Assembly (NCBI RefSeq): GCF_044597725.1
Contig: NZ_CP139003.1
Span: forward strand, 806,001 to 870,000
From: Bermanella sp044597725
Lineage (GTDB): Bacteria; Pseudomonadota; Gammaproteobacteria; Pseudomonadales; Oceanobacteraceae
Length of the DNA: 64,000 nt
Direction: 5' to 3'
This document shows positions 18,741 to 27,170 of this stretch, piece after piece; within the stretch, counting starts at the first letter, position 1, and every line of letters starts with the position of its first letter. The notes under the pieces were generated by a model. That model was not told the origin of the DNA and ran no database searches. It saw only the letters and a list, made by a program, of their open reading frames with translations. The position numbers were made by a program, and so were the translations under genes.

Positions 18741-18762
18741 TAACAACCACAGGTCTGGTGCA

Positions 18763-20085
18763 ATGAAAGCGATATTCAGTATTTTGCTCGTACTTACATT
18801 GCCTGCGTGGGGCAATGTTGAAGGCGCGCGCCTATGGCACGCTCCTGATAGTTCCCGTCTTGTACTGGATTTAGATAAAGGGGTTGAGCATAAAGTTTTT
18901 GGTTTAAGTAGCCCCGAACGCCTTGTGATAGACATTCGTGATGCGCGTCTTGTGGGTTCATTAGATGGGCTTCCTACAGATACAGGCCCAGTAAAAAATA
19001 TTCGTTCGGGTATGCGCGCGAACAAAGACTTAAGAATTGTTTTAGATTTGCGCAGCAAGGTTAACCCGAAAAGCTTTCCGTTATTGCCTAATGACCAATA
19101 TGGCCATCGCTTGGTCATTGATTTAGAAACAGAGTCCACCCGAGATGTTAGTAACAGAGTTATCCAGCCCATCTTAGATGCCAGTGATGCGCTGACGCAA
19201 AAACGCGATATTGTGGTCGCAATAGATGCCGGACATGGTGGTGAAGATCCCGGAGCCATAGGCCATGGCGGAGTATTTGAAAAACACGTGGTGTTGTCGA
19301 TATCACAAAAACTTGCCCAGCTACTTAATCAAGAGCCAGGCTTTAGTGCTTATATGGTGCGCACGGGGGATTATTACATTGGCTTGCGCGAGCGTACCCA
19401 ACGAGCGCGAGAGGCCAGTGCGGATTTGTTTATCAGTGTGCATGCTGATGCCTTTAAAAGCCCCTTGGCCCGTGGTTCTTCTGTATTTGTATTGTCGCAA
19501 CAAGGGGCAACCAGTGAAACCGCACGTTGGCTGGCGGATAAAGAAAATAGCTCGGACCTAATTGGCGGTGTTGGCGGGGTCAAGCTGGGTGATAAAGAAG
19601 ATGTGCTGGCGGGCGTTCTGCTTGACCTATCTATGACAGCCAGTTTGGGGCGGAGCTTAGATTTGGGGCAAACCGTATTAAATAGCATGGGTGGTGTTGC
19701 CCGTTTACATAAAACGCGGGTAGAGCAGGCTGGGTTTGCTGTACTGAAATCTCCTGATGTGCCATCAATCTTGGTGGAAACGGGCTTTTTATCAAACCCA
19801 TATGAAGCAAAAAAGCTAAGTACTCGTGAGTATCAAAGACAAATGGCATCTTCGATATTTAGAGGTATTAAGCGACATTTTTATGATAAGCCACCCGCGG
19901 GCACCTATGTGGCCGAACGCAAACGCAATGGTGAGCAAATGAAAGAATACATTATTGCCCCCGGCGATACCCTTTCGGTTATCGCAGAAAAACACGCTAC
20001 TTCCTTATCTGAACTGAAGCAGCTAAATGGCCTAAATTCCAGTACCATACGGGTTGGTCAAATTCTTAAAATCCCGGCTAGTTAA
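18763..20085 (+). CDS. amiB: N-acetylmuramoyl-L-alanine amidase AmiB, with LysM domain
   Basis: AmiB cleaves the peptide from MurNAc in septal peptidoglycan during daughter-cell separation. The start at 18763 follows AGG by 9 bases and begins a clear signal peptide (MKAIFSILLVLTLPAWG), so the protein is periplasmic; upstream in-frame codons overlap tsaE. Of 440 residues, about 22-120 form an AMIN localisation domain, about 149-375 the amidase_3 domain (AIDAGHGGEDPGA, FEKHVVLSI, SVHADAF, LVETGFLSN giving zinc ligands and catalytic Glu), and about 394-440 a LysM peptidoglycan-binding repeat. Activation would need EnvC- or NlpD-like proteins coded elsewhere. Confidence 0.96.
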   Translation: MKAIFSILLVLTLPAWGNVEGARLWHAPDSSRLVLDLDKGVEHKVFGLSSPERLVIDIRDARLVGSLDGLPTDTGPVKNIRSGMRANKDLRIVLDLRSKVNPKSFPLLPNDQYGHRLVIDLETESTRDVSNRVIQPILDASDALTQKRDIVVAIDAGHGGEDPGAIGHGGVFEKHVVLSISQKLAQLLNQEPGFSAYMVRTGDYYIGLRERTQRAREASADLFISVHADAFKSPLARGSSVFVLSQQGATSETARWLADKENSSDLIGGVGGVKLGDKEDVLAGVLLDLSMTASLGRSLDLGQTVLNSMGGVARLHKTRVEQAGFAVLKSPDVPSILVETGFLSNPYEAKKLSTREYQRQMASSIFRGIKRHFYDKPPAGTYVAERKRNGEQMKEYIIAPGDTLSVIAEKHATSLSELKQLNGLNSSTIRVGQILKIPAS

Positions 20086-20129
20086 CATATTTTTCTTGGC
20101 CGCCCAATAAAGCAAAGCTGCAATTATTT

Positions 20130-21980
20130 ATGAATCGCATCCAGATACTGTCTCCTCGTTTAGCTAACCAGATCGCCGCCGGTGAAGTGGTGGAGCGCCC
20201 TGCCAATGTAGTCAAAGAACTCATGGAAAATAGCTTGGATGCTGGTGCTGATCGGATTGAAGTGGATGCTGAACAAGGTGGGGTAAAACTTATACGTATT
20301 CGTGATAATGGCAGCGGCATTGGTCAAGATGATCTGCCGTTATCGTTAAGTCGTCATGCTACCAGTAAAATTGTTGATTTAGATGATCTTGAGCGCGTGC
20401 AAAGTTTGGGGTTTCGTGGCGAGGCGCTAGCCTCCATTGCATCGGTATCACGCTTGTTATTAAGTAGTCGTGAGCAGCAAAGTGAATTGGCTTATCAAGT
20501 CAGTGCGGAAGGCCGTGATATGGCGACCGAAATTAAACCGTGCGCGCATCCACAAGGTACAACGGTGGAAATGCGAGATTTGTTTTTTAATACACCGGCG
20601 CGTCGCAAATTTTTACGTACTGAAAAAACCGAGTTTAACCACCTAGAAGAAGTGGTGAAGCGCATGGCTTTGAGCCGTTATGACGTAAGTTTTCAACTGC
20701 GACATAACAATAAAGTGGTGCATAGCTTGCGCCCTTGTACAAATCAGTTTGATCAAGAAAAACGAGTAGCAACCCTACTTAGTCCTCAGTTCATGAAAGA
20801 AGCTGTGCATATCGAAATGGAAGCAGCCGGGCTAAAACTATGGGGTTGGGTAGGCTTGCCTACATTTAATCGTAGCCAAGCAGACATGCAGTACTTTTTT
20901 GTTAATGGTCGAATTGTGCGTGATAAATTAGTTGCTCATGCCATTCGCCAAGCCTACCAAGATGTTTTGTACCACGGCAGACACAGTGCGTTTGTTTTGT
21001 ATTTAGAACTCGACCCGGCATTAGTGGATGTTAATGTGCATCCAACCAAGCACGAAGTTCGTTTTCGTGATGGCCGTTTGGTACATGACTTTTTATTTAG
21101 AACCTTGCATAAAGCATTGGGTGAAGTTCGCCCGCAAACAGATGTTAATACCGTTGCAGGGCTGCAACCACAAACACAAACTACGGGTATCGATGCTGGT
21201 GAATTTGCTGGGCAAAATGCCATGGCTCTGGCTCAGACGGAACGCCCTATGGGTTCATCGCCAAGCTTTCAGTCGGCACCGCAGTGGGCTGCTCGTCCTA
21301 GCCAGGAACAAGTTAGTGAACAAATGGCGGGCTATCGAAATTTGTATCAAGCACCCAGTATCAACAATGAAATGCCAGCTGAAAACCAAGGGGATGTACC
21401 GCCCTTGGGATACGCCATAGCACAATTGCACGGTATTTATATTCTGGCGCAAAATCAGCAAGGCCTGATCGTTGTTGATATGCATGCCGCTCATGAGCGA
21501 ATTACCTATGAGCGACTGAAAGTGACGTATGATGAGCAAGGTATCCAGTCACAACCCCTGCTGGTGCCCGAAACGATTCACGTATCACAAGAACAAGCAG
21601 ATATTGCAGAAGAGTTCGATGCCGAAATTCAGCAGCTTGGTTTTCAATTGCAGCGAATGGGACCAGAGAGTTTGGTCATCAGGCAAATGCCAGTATTGTT
21701 AAAAAACGCCAACCTCGAACAGTTAGTGGTCAGTGTTTTAGAAGACTACCGCACGGCGGGAACCTCTCGACATATGATGGAGTTTCGTAACGAGATTCTA
21801 AGTTCCATGGCTTGCCACGGTTCGGTTAGAGCGAACCGACAATTAACCATAGCTGAAATGAATGGCTTGTTACGTGATATGGAGCAAACCGAGCGCAGTG
21901 GTCAATGTAATCATGGTCGACCAACATGGACACAATTGTCCATGAATGAGCTTGATAAGTTATTTTTGAGAGGCCGATAA
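20130..21980 (+). CDS. mutL: DNA mismatch repair protein MutL, endonuclease-type
   Basis: MutL couples MutS mismatch recognition to strand incision. The 616 residues begin with the GHKL ATPase (ENSLDAGADRIEVD, RDNGSGIG, GFRGEALASI, GTTVEMRDLFFNTPARRKF). After a glutamine-rich linker comes the dimerisation domain, which contains DMHAAHERITYE, matching the DQHAxxExxxxE endonuclease motif; ACHGSVR and CNHGRPT fit the accompanying metal-site motifs. Pseudomonas aeruginosa MutL has the same DMHA variant. This suggests nicking by MutL itself rather than by MutH. miaA starts at the base after the stop codon. Confidence 0.97.
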   Translation: MNRIQILSPRLANQIAAGEVVERPANVVKELMENSLDAGADRIEVDAEQGGVKLIRIRDNGSGIGQDDLPLSLSRHATSKIVDLDDLERVQSLGFRGEALASIASVSRLLLSSREQQSELAYQVSAEGRDMATEIKPCAHPQGTTVEMRDLFFNTPARRKFLRTEKTEFNHLEEVVKRMALSRYDVSFQLRHNNKVVHSLRPCTNQFDQEKRVATLLSPQFMKEAVHIEMEAAGLKLWGWVGLPTFNRSQADMQYFFVNGRIVRDKLVAHAIRQAYQDVLYHGRHSAFVLYLELDPALVDVNVHPTKHEVRFRDGRLVHDFLFRTLHKALGEVRPQTDVNTVAGLQPQTQTTGIDAGEFAGQNAMALAQTERPMGSSPSFQSAPQWAARPSQEQVSEQMAGYRNLYQAPSINNEMPAENQGDVPPLGYAIAQLHGIYILAQNQQGLIVVDMHAAHERITYERLKVTYDEQGIQSQPLLVPETIHVSQEQADIAEEFDAEIQQLGFQLQRMGPESLVIRQMPVLLKNANLEQLVVSVLEDYRTAGTSRHMMEFRNEILSSMACHGSVRANRQLTIAEMNGLLRDMEQTERSGQCNHGRPTWTQLSMNELDKLFLRGR

Positions 21981-22913
21981 ATGGAGCCTCAAAATAAACC
22001 TCAAGCAATCTTTATTATGGGGCCAACGGCATCGGGTAAAACCGCTCTAGCTTGCCGTTTGTTTGATGAGCTGGATTGTGAGCTGATCAGTGTTGATAGC
22101 GCTTTGGTATACAAGGGAATGGATATTGGTACCGCTAAACCCAGTAAGCAAGAACTGCAACATTATCCGCACCATTTAATTGATATTCGAGACCCAGCAG
22201 AACCATACAGTGCCGCCGATTTTCGTCAAGACGCCTTAGCGCTTATGAATGCCATTGCGGCTAAAGGGAAAACCCCGGTGCTGGTTGGTGGTACTATGCT
22301 TTATTTCAAGTTTTTATTGGAAGGAGCTGCCAATTTACCGCAAGCGGATGAGAGTATTCGTCAGCGCATTGAGCAACTCGTCGCCGAGCATGGCAAGCAC
22401 CATATTCATGAATTGCTTGCTCAGGTAGATCCGCAATCTGCACAACGACTCAATGTGAATGATCCACAAAGAGTTCAACGTGCGTATGAAGTGTATCTTG
22501 CATCAGGGAAAACACTAACCCAACATTGGGCCGAGCAAAGTTATGAACCCTTGCCATTTGACGTGACCCAGCTGGCGGTCTGCCCTCTTGATCGTAAAGT
22601 TTTACACATGCGGATTGAGCAGCGCTTTGAACAGATGCTTGAGCAGGGGTTTATCGAAGAAGTACGTACCCTTTATGAACGGGGAGATCTGCATACTGAT
22701 CTACCCTCCATTAGAGCAGTGGGATACCGGCAGGCTTGGTCTTATTTAGCTGGTGAACTGAATCAAGAAGAGATGATCTATAAAGGTATTGTGGCCACTA
22801 GACAGCTGGCTAAGCGCCAACTGACATGGTTACGTAGTTGGGATAATATTAATTGGTTAGATACATTTGACCCTAACATAACTGCTAATGCTTTAAATCT
22901 TATTAGGCGTTAA
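21981..22913 (+). CDS. miaA: tRNA dimethylallyltransferase
   Basis: MiaA transfers a dimethylallyl group to A37 of tRNAs that read codons starting with U. The 310 residues include the P-loop GPTASGKTALAC, DSALVYKGMDIGTAKPS, the prenyl-substrate region and IRAVGYRQAWSYL. Length is normal. It directly abuts mutL (no intergenic base), so translation is probably coupled. hfq follows 196 bases later, the same mutL-miaA-hfq-hflX-hflKC order as in E. coli and Pseudomonas. Confidence 0.98.
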   Translation: MEPQNKPQAIFIMGPTASGKTALACRLFDELDCELISVDSALVYKGMDIGTAKPSKQELQHYPHHLIDIRDPAEPYSAADFRQDALALMNAIAAKGKTPVLVGGTMLYFKFLLEGAANLPQADESIRQRIEQLVAEHGKHHIHELLAQVDPQSAQRLNVNDPQRVQRAYEVYLASGKTLTQHWAEQSYEPLPFDVTQLAVCPLDRKVLHMRIEQRFEQMLEQGFIEEVRTLYERGDLHTDLPSIRAVGYRQAWSYLAGELNQEEMIYKGIVATRQLAKRQLTWLRSWDNINWLDTFDPNITANALNLIRR

Positions 22914-23109
22914 TGGTAGAAATAGCCCTTATAATGAGTGGGACATTTCCGTCATAATCATCTGAATAAGACTATTCTGGTCTGAAAGCCTCTGAAAAGA
23001 CGGCTTCAGCCTTGAAAAGACTGGAATCTATGACCATAGTTATGGCATAGTCCGCGCTTAATTGCATAGGGCATGGGCGAAAAGCTCAAATTCACAGGAG
23101 ATAAAAATA
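22914..23109 (+). other. hfq upstream region with short repeats
   Basis: This 196-base gap has three imperfect copies of TCTGAAAAGAC-like sequence (at about 22981, 22991 and 23011), a weak hairpin GAAAGCC/GGCTTC, and the palindrome CTATGaccatagttatggCATAG. A TATAAT at 22930-22935 lacks a convincing -35. It could hold an hfq promoter and an autoregulatory Hfq site, which exists in E. coli; neither is proven here. Confidence 0.3.
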
Positions 23110-23352
23110 ATGTCAAAAGGGCACTCCCTACAAGACCCTTACTTGAATGCGTTGCGTAAAGAGCGTATCTCAGTATCTATCTTTTTGGTAAACGGCATTA
23201 AGTTGCAAGGTCATATCGAATCGTTTGACCAGTTTGTCATCGTACTTAAAAACACCGTGAGTCAGATGGTTTATAAACACGCCATTTCCACCGTGGTGCC
23301 GTCACGTAATGTTCGTTTGGTTCCAGAGACAGACGATAATAACGCTGAATAA
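23110..23352 (+). CDS. hfq: RNA chaperone Hfq
   Basis: Hfq is a ring-shaped hexamer of Sm fold that pairs small RNAs with mRNAs. The 80 residues contain Sm1 (ISVSIFLVNGIKLQGHIESFD) and Sm2 (MVYKHAISTVVPS), including the YKH triad and the QDPYLNALRKER N-terminus. The C-terminal tail is short (about 10 acidic residues), like Pseudomonas and unlike the long E. coli tail. ACAGGAG precedes the ATG at 23110. hflX follows after 56 bases that contain an 18-base near-palindrome (23371-23388). Confidence 0.98.
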   Translation: MSKGHSLQDPYLNALRKERISVSIFLVNGIKLQGHIESFDQFVIVLKNTVSQMVYKHAISTVVPSRNVRLVPETDDNNAE

Positions 23353-23408
23353 TTTCAATTCTATAGGTAGTGGGGCAAGCTTGTCCCATGCCGAATCCGA
23401 GGTAGCCG

Positions 23409-24719
23409 TTGTTTTTTGATCGACCCGACACCGGAGAAGGTGCAGTACTGGTTCATATCGATTTTCCCGAAGGCGCCGACAAAGAAGACCCAGCCGAGTT
23501 TGAAGAACTGGTTCGAAGTGCCGGCGGTGCTCCTTTGGCTTTAATAAAAGGTAGCCGCAACGCTCCTGACCCAAAAACCTTTGTGGGTTCAGGTAAAGTT
23601 GAAGAAATTCGAGAAGCAGTAGAGTTTTGCGAAGCCGAATTAGTACTGTTTAACCACCAACTCTCCCCCAGCCAAGAACGTAACCTTGAACAGATCCTAC
23701 AATGTCGAGTATTAGACAGAACTGGGCTGATTCTGGATATTTTTGCACAGCGGGCCCGAACCCATGAAGGTAAACTTCAGGTTGAGCTGGCGCAGTTGCA
23801 GCATCAAAGTACACGCTTAGTAAGAGGTTGGACTCACCTAGAGCGACAAAAAGGTGGTATTGGCTTGCGTGGCCCAGGTGAAACTCAGCTAGAAACCGAC
23901 CGTCGATTACTGCGCGATCGTATCAAGCTTATTCACAAGCGCTTATCGAAAGTTCAAGGCCAGCGTGAGCAAGGCCGACGAGCGAGAAAACGTTCTTCAA
24001 CGCCGAGTGTATCCCTTGTTGGCTACACTAATGCCGGAAAATCAACACTATTTAATACCATGACAAAAGCGGAAGTATATGCCGCTGATCAACTCTTTGC
24101 GACGCTTGATCCAACCTTGCGACGCATTCCTGTTCAAGGGCTCGATGAGGTGGTATTGGTCGATACAGTAGGGTTTATTAGGCATTTGCCGCACAAGTTA
24201 GTAGAAGCCTTCAAAGCGACGTTGCAAGAAACCCAGGAAGCTGATTTGCTTCTGCATGTAATTGATGCCGCCGATGATGACCGCCTACTGAATATGGAGC
24301 AGGTGGAAATTGTATTGGATGAAATCGAAGCGCTTGATCGGCCTACGTTGCAAGTGTTTAATAAGATTGATTTGCTGCCAGGGCAAAAACCACGCATTGA
24401 TCGTGATGAACGAGGCTTACCTTGGCGAGTTTGGGTGAGCGCAAAAGATAACCAAGGTTTAGAGTTAATCAATCAAGCTATTGGTGAGCTCATATCTCAA
24501 TCATTGTTTGAGCAGACGATTGAACTGACACCGGAAGAATCACAATTGCGGGCTCATTTATATGATTATGGCGCAGTGTTGAACGAAGAGTTCAATGAAG
24601 ATGGTCATATGCTGCTGACCGTAAGGTTGGAGCAGGACGATTTCCAAAAAATGTTGTCTAAGGCGGGAATACCAGTAGAGCGCTTTATTCCCCAAGAAAA
24701 AGAATTTTGGCAGCAATAA
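23409..24719 (+). CDS. hflX: ribosome-associated GTPase HflX (TTG start)
   Basis: HflX is a GTPase that splits stalled 70S ribosomes, notably after heat stress. The 436 residues match E. coli HflX end to end: N-terminal domain (FVGSGKVEEI, LSPSQERNLE, RTGLILDIFAQRARTHEGKL), a glycine-rich GIGLRGPGETQLETDRR, and G motifs GYTNAGKSTLF, DTVGFIRHLP and NKIDLL. The first codon is TTG at 23409, six bases after GAGG and aligned with the E. coli start; no ATG fits. A rare start codon may keep expression low. Confidence 0.96.
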   Translation: MFFDRPDTGEGAVLVHIDFPEGADKEDPAEFEELVRSAGGAPLALIKGSRNAPDPKTFVGSGKVEEIREAVEFCEAELVLFNHQLSPSQERNLEQILQCRVLDRTGLILDIFAQRARTHEGKLQVELAQLQHQSTRLVRGWTHLERQKGGIGLRGPGETQLETDRRLLRDRIKLIHKRLSKVQGQREQGRRARKRSSTPSVSLVGYTNAGKSTLFNTMTKAEVYAADQLFATLDPTLRRIPVQGLDEVVLVDTVGFIRHLPHKLVEAFKATLQETQEADLLLHVIDAADDDRLLNMEQVEIVLDEIEALDRPTLQVFNKIDLLPGQKPRIDRDERGLPWRVWVSAKDNQGLELINQAIGELISQSLFEQTIELTPEESQLRAHLYDYGAVLNEEFNEDGHMLLTVRLEQDDFQKMLSKAGIPVERFIPQEKEFWQQ

Positions 24720-24806
24720 GCTGATGATTGTATCGCTATCTATTTGGCTAAGCGGTATGATCTCGTACAATAAACGTTAACAATCAATCATAAAAACGGA
24801 GTGCTT

Positions 24807-25970
24807 ATGGCTTGGAATGAGCCGGGTGGCGGCAATAACGGCAAAGACCCTTGGGGCAATAATAATCGTGGTGGCGGTAATCAGCCACCTGATTTAGACG
24901 AAGCGCTAAAACAGCTTATGGACAAACTAAACGGCATGTTTGGTGGTAAGAAAAAGTCCAATAATGGCGGTTCAAACGGTAATGGTGGTGCTGGCGGTAT
25001 TTTTGGCATTGTCTTTATTGTATTGGTTGCCGTGCTTGCATTTAAATCTGTCTATACCATCGACGAACAGCAACGTGGCGTTGTATTAACCTTGGGTAAA
25101 TATGATCGTACTCTTGAGCCGGGCTTGCGTTTTGTTATTCCGTTCATTGAATCGGTTCAGCAGGTTAATGTTACCAGTGTGCGTAATTCTGAATTGAAGC
25201 AGCAAATGCTGACACAAGATGAAAACGTAGTAGAAGTGGCGATGAACGTTCAATACCGAGTGGTTGACCCTGTTTCGTTTACACTTCGCATCGAAGATCC
25301 TGAAGTCACACTTCAGCATGCTGCAGAGTCGGCTTTACGTCACGAAGTGGGTTCTACCAACATGGATCCAATCTTAACCAGTGGTCGTGCATTTTTGGCT
25401 GACAGCGTACGCACGCGTTTGCAAACCTATTTAACAAATTACACAACGGGTATCGAGATTGATCGCGTTAACATTAAAGAAGCCTCTGCACCGTCTCAAT
25501 TGCAGGCTGCGTTTGATGATGTAATCAATGCTAAGCAAGATAAAGAGCGTTTTACCAGTGAAGCCGAAGCTTACGCTAACTCGGTTATTCCGGAAGCTCG
25601 TGGTCGTGCTCAACGTATGCTTGAAGAAGCCAGTGCTTACGCTTCTCGCGTAGTGGCTCAAGCAGAAGGTGAGGCAGATCGTTTTATTGATCTATACACC
25701 GAGTATCGTAAAGCACCAAAAGTAACTCGTGAGCGTTTATACCTTGATAGCATCAGCCAAGTTTATAAGAACTCGAATAAGGTTCTAGTTGATGTCGAAG
25801 GTGGTAATAATATGATGTATTTACCGCTTGATAAAATCATGGATCGTAGCCGCACCCAGCAAGGAGAAACTGGTTCATCGAGCTCAGCGGATATAAATGA
25901 CCTAACCAACCGGGTACTTGAAGAAATCCGTGCACGTCAAAACAATAGCAGTTCACGAGGAGGTCGCTAA
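24807..25970 (+). CDS. hflK: FtsH modulator HflK
   Basis: HflK is an SPFH membrane protein that forms large cage-like complexes with HflC around the FtsH protease. The 387 residues have a glycine/asparagine-rich cytoplasmic N-terminus, one transmembrane helix (about residues 70-90, GIFGIVFIVLVAVLAF), then the SPFH domain and a charged coiled-coil rich in Glu and Ala. The ATG at 24807 is chosen because ACGGAG ends 5 bases upstream. The stop overlaps the hflC start (TAATG), which indicates coupling. Confidence 0.96.
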   Translation: MAWNEPGGGNNGKDPWGNNNRGGGNQPPDLDEALKQLMDKLNGMFGGKKKSNNGGSNGNGGAGGIFGIVFIVLVAVLAFKSVYTIDEQQRGVVLTLGKYDRTLEPGLRFVIPFIESVQQVNVTSVRNSELKQQMLTQDENVVEVAMNVQYRVVDPVSFTLRIEDPEVTLQHAAESALRHEVGSTNMDPILTSGRAFLADSVRTRLQTYLTNYTTGIEIDRVNIKEASAPSQLQAAFDDVINAKQDKERFTSEAEAYANSVIPEARGRAQRMLEEASAYASRVVAQAEGEADRFIDLYTEYRKAPKVTRERLYLDSISQVYKNSNKVLVDVEGGNNMMYLPLDKIMDRSRTQQGETGSSSSADINDLTNRVLEEIRARQNNSSSRGGR

Positions 25971-26842
25971 TGAGTCCAAGAAATATCATCCTGGGAGTTG
26001 TTGGTATCGTTGTCCTGCTTGTGGCATTCAACAGCATCTTTATTGTTAAAGAAACAGAACGTGCGATTAAATTGCGTTTTGGTAATGTTATTGAAGACAA
26101 TATCGCGGCAGGCATTCACGTTAAAATGCCAATCGTGGATAAAGTGCGTAAATTCGATGGTCGTCTATTAACTCTAGATACACGTGCAGAGCGTTTTTTA
26201 ACTGTGGGTAAAAAATTCCTAGTGGTTGATAGCTTTGTTAAATGGCGCATCGACTCGGTGAACACCTTCTATAAAGCTACTAATGGCGACCGCTTCAGAG
26301 CATCTAGTCTCATAGGTAACCTTGTGAACGATGGTCTGCGTGCTGAAGTGGCCAAGCGTAGCTTGCAAGAAGTGGTTTCCGGTGAGCGTGATGAGTTAAT
26401 GTCGGCGTTGACGATTGCCCTGAACGAACAGGCAAAAGCGCAGTACGGCATTGAGATTCGCGATATTCGTGTTAAAGGTATCGACTTGCCAGATGAGCTA
26501 CGCAACAACGTCTTCCGTCGTATGTCGGCTGAGCGTGAGCGTGAAGCCCGTGAATTGCGTTCACAAGGTCGCGAGTTGGCGGAAGGTATCCGCGCTGACG
26601 CTGATCGCCAGAAAGTGGTTATCGAGTCGGATGCATATCGTGAGGCAGAACGTGCACGTGGTGCTGGTGACGCAAAGGCGGCCGCTATTTATGCAAAAGC
26701 CTTTAATCGTGACCCTGAATTTTATGCATTTACGCGTTCATTACGAGCGTATGAAGAAACCTTCACTGGCCAAGGGGATATGCTTTTGCTTAAACCCGAT
26801 AGTGACTTCTTCAACTATATGAAAAACGCACAAGGCAAGTAA
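25970..26842 (+). CDS. hflC: FtsH modulator HflC
   Basis: HflC pairs with HflK in the SPFH complex that restrains FtsH. The 290-residue protein has an N-terminal membrane anchor (IILGVVGIVVLLVAFNSIFIV), an SPFH domain (RAIKLRFGNVIEDNIAAGIH) and a C-terminal coiled coil with repeated RERE/ADRQK segments. Its ATG overlaps the hflK stop by one base. GGAGGTCGC stands just upstream of the start. An 8-bp inverted repeat (26834-26855) covers the stop codon. Confidence 0.97.
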   Translation: MSPRNIILGVVGIVVLLVAFNSIFIVKETERAIKLRFGNVIEDNIAAGIHVKMPIVDKVRKFDGRLLTLDTRAERFLTVGKKFLVVDSFVKWRIDSVNTFYKATNGDRFRASSLIGNLVNDGLRAEVAKRSLQEVVSGERDELMSALTIALNEQAKAQYGIEIRDIRVKGIDLPDELRNNVFRRMSAEREREARELRSQGRELAEGIRADADRQKVVIESDAYREAERARGAGDAKAAAIYAKAFNRDPEFYAFTRSLRAYEETFTGQGDMLLLKPDSDFFNYMKNAQGK

Positions 26843-26862
26843 CAAGCTACTTGCCGTAGCGC

Positions 26863-26891
26863 TTGGGATTCTGCGCAAAAACGTGTAAAAT
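26863..26891 (+). promoter_or_regulatory. candidate sigma-70 promoter upstream of the hisZ-purA group
   Basis: TTGGGA (26863-26868) and TAAAAT (26886-26891) are separated by 17 bases. The predicted start would fall inside the 5' arm of the hairpin that follows, so the two signals conflict or work as a pair. Confidence 0.35.
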
Positions 26892-26895
26892 CCGC

Positions 26896-26935
26896 AAAAC
26901 CGGGCTGAAGGGCAACCCCTCACCCCGGTTTTTTT
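26896..26935 (+). terminator. intrinsic terminator after hflC
   Basis: AAAACCGGG (26896-26904) pairs with CCCGGTTTT (26924-26932), with a possible inner GGG/CCC stem, followed by a T-run to 26935. It probably ends the hfq-hflX-hflK-hflC transcript. Confidence 0.85.
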
Positions 26936-26961
26936 GTGTGAATACCTAACTCTGGACCTGT

Positions 26962-27159
26962 ATGGACAGCCCATTTTGGCAGCACCTGTGGATCGCTATC
27001 GCCTTAGTTTTAGTGATAGAAGGCATTATCCCATTTTTATATCCGGGACGTTGGCGTCAGCTGGTTGCGCAAATTGCTATGATGGATGATAAAACCTTAC
27101 GGCTAATAGGTCTAAGCAGTATGTTGCTAGGGTTAGGACTACTATATTTTGTGACGTAA
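26962..27159 (+). CDS. DUF2065 (YjeT-like) small membrane protein
   Basis: The 65 residues hold two hydrophobic helices separated by RWRQLVAQIAMMDDKTLR, the pattern of the DUF2065 family. The first helix has an acidic residue (ALVLVIEGIIPFLYP). The function is unknown. The family is often found between hflC and purA or hisZ in gammaproteobacteria, as here; hisZ begins 11 bases later, so the two are probably co-transcribed. Confidence 0.85.
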   Translation: MDSPFWQHLWIAIALVLVIEGIIPFLYPGRWRQLVAQIAMMDDKTLRLIGLSSMLLGLGLLYFVT

Positions 27160-27170
27160 GAGATAGCACT

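Noticed and set aside
23371..23388. Operator between hfq and hflX
   Set aside because: The 18-base near-palindrome has no loop and no nearby promoter, so there is not enough to call it.
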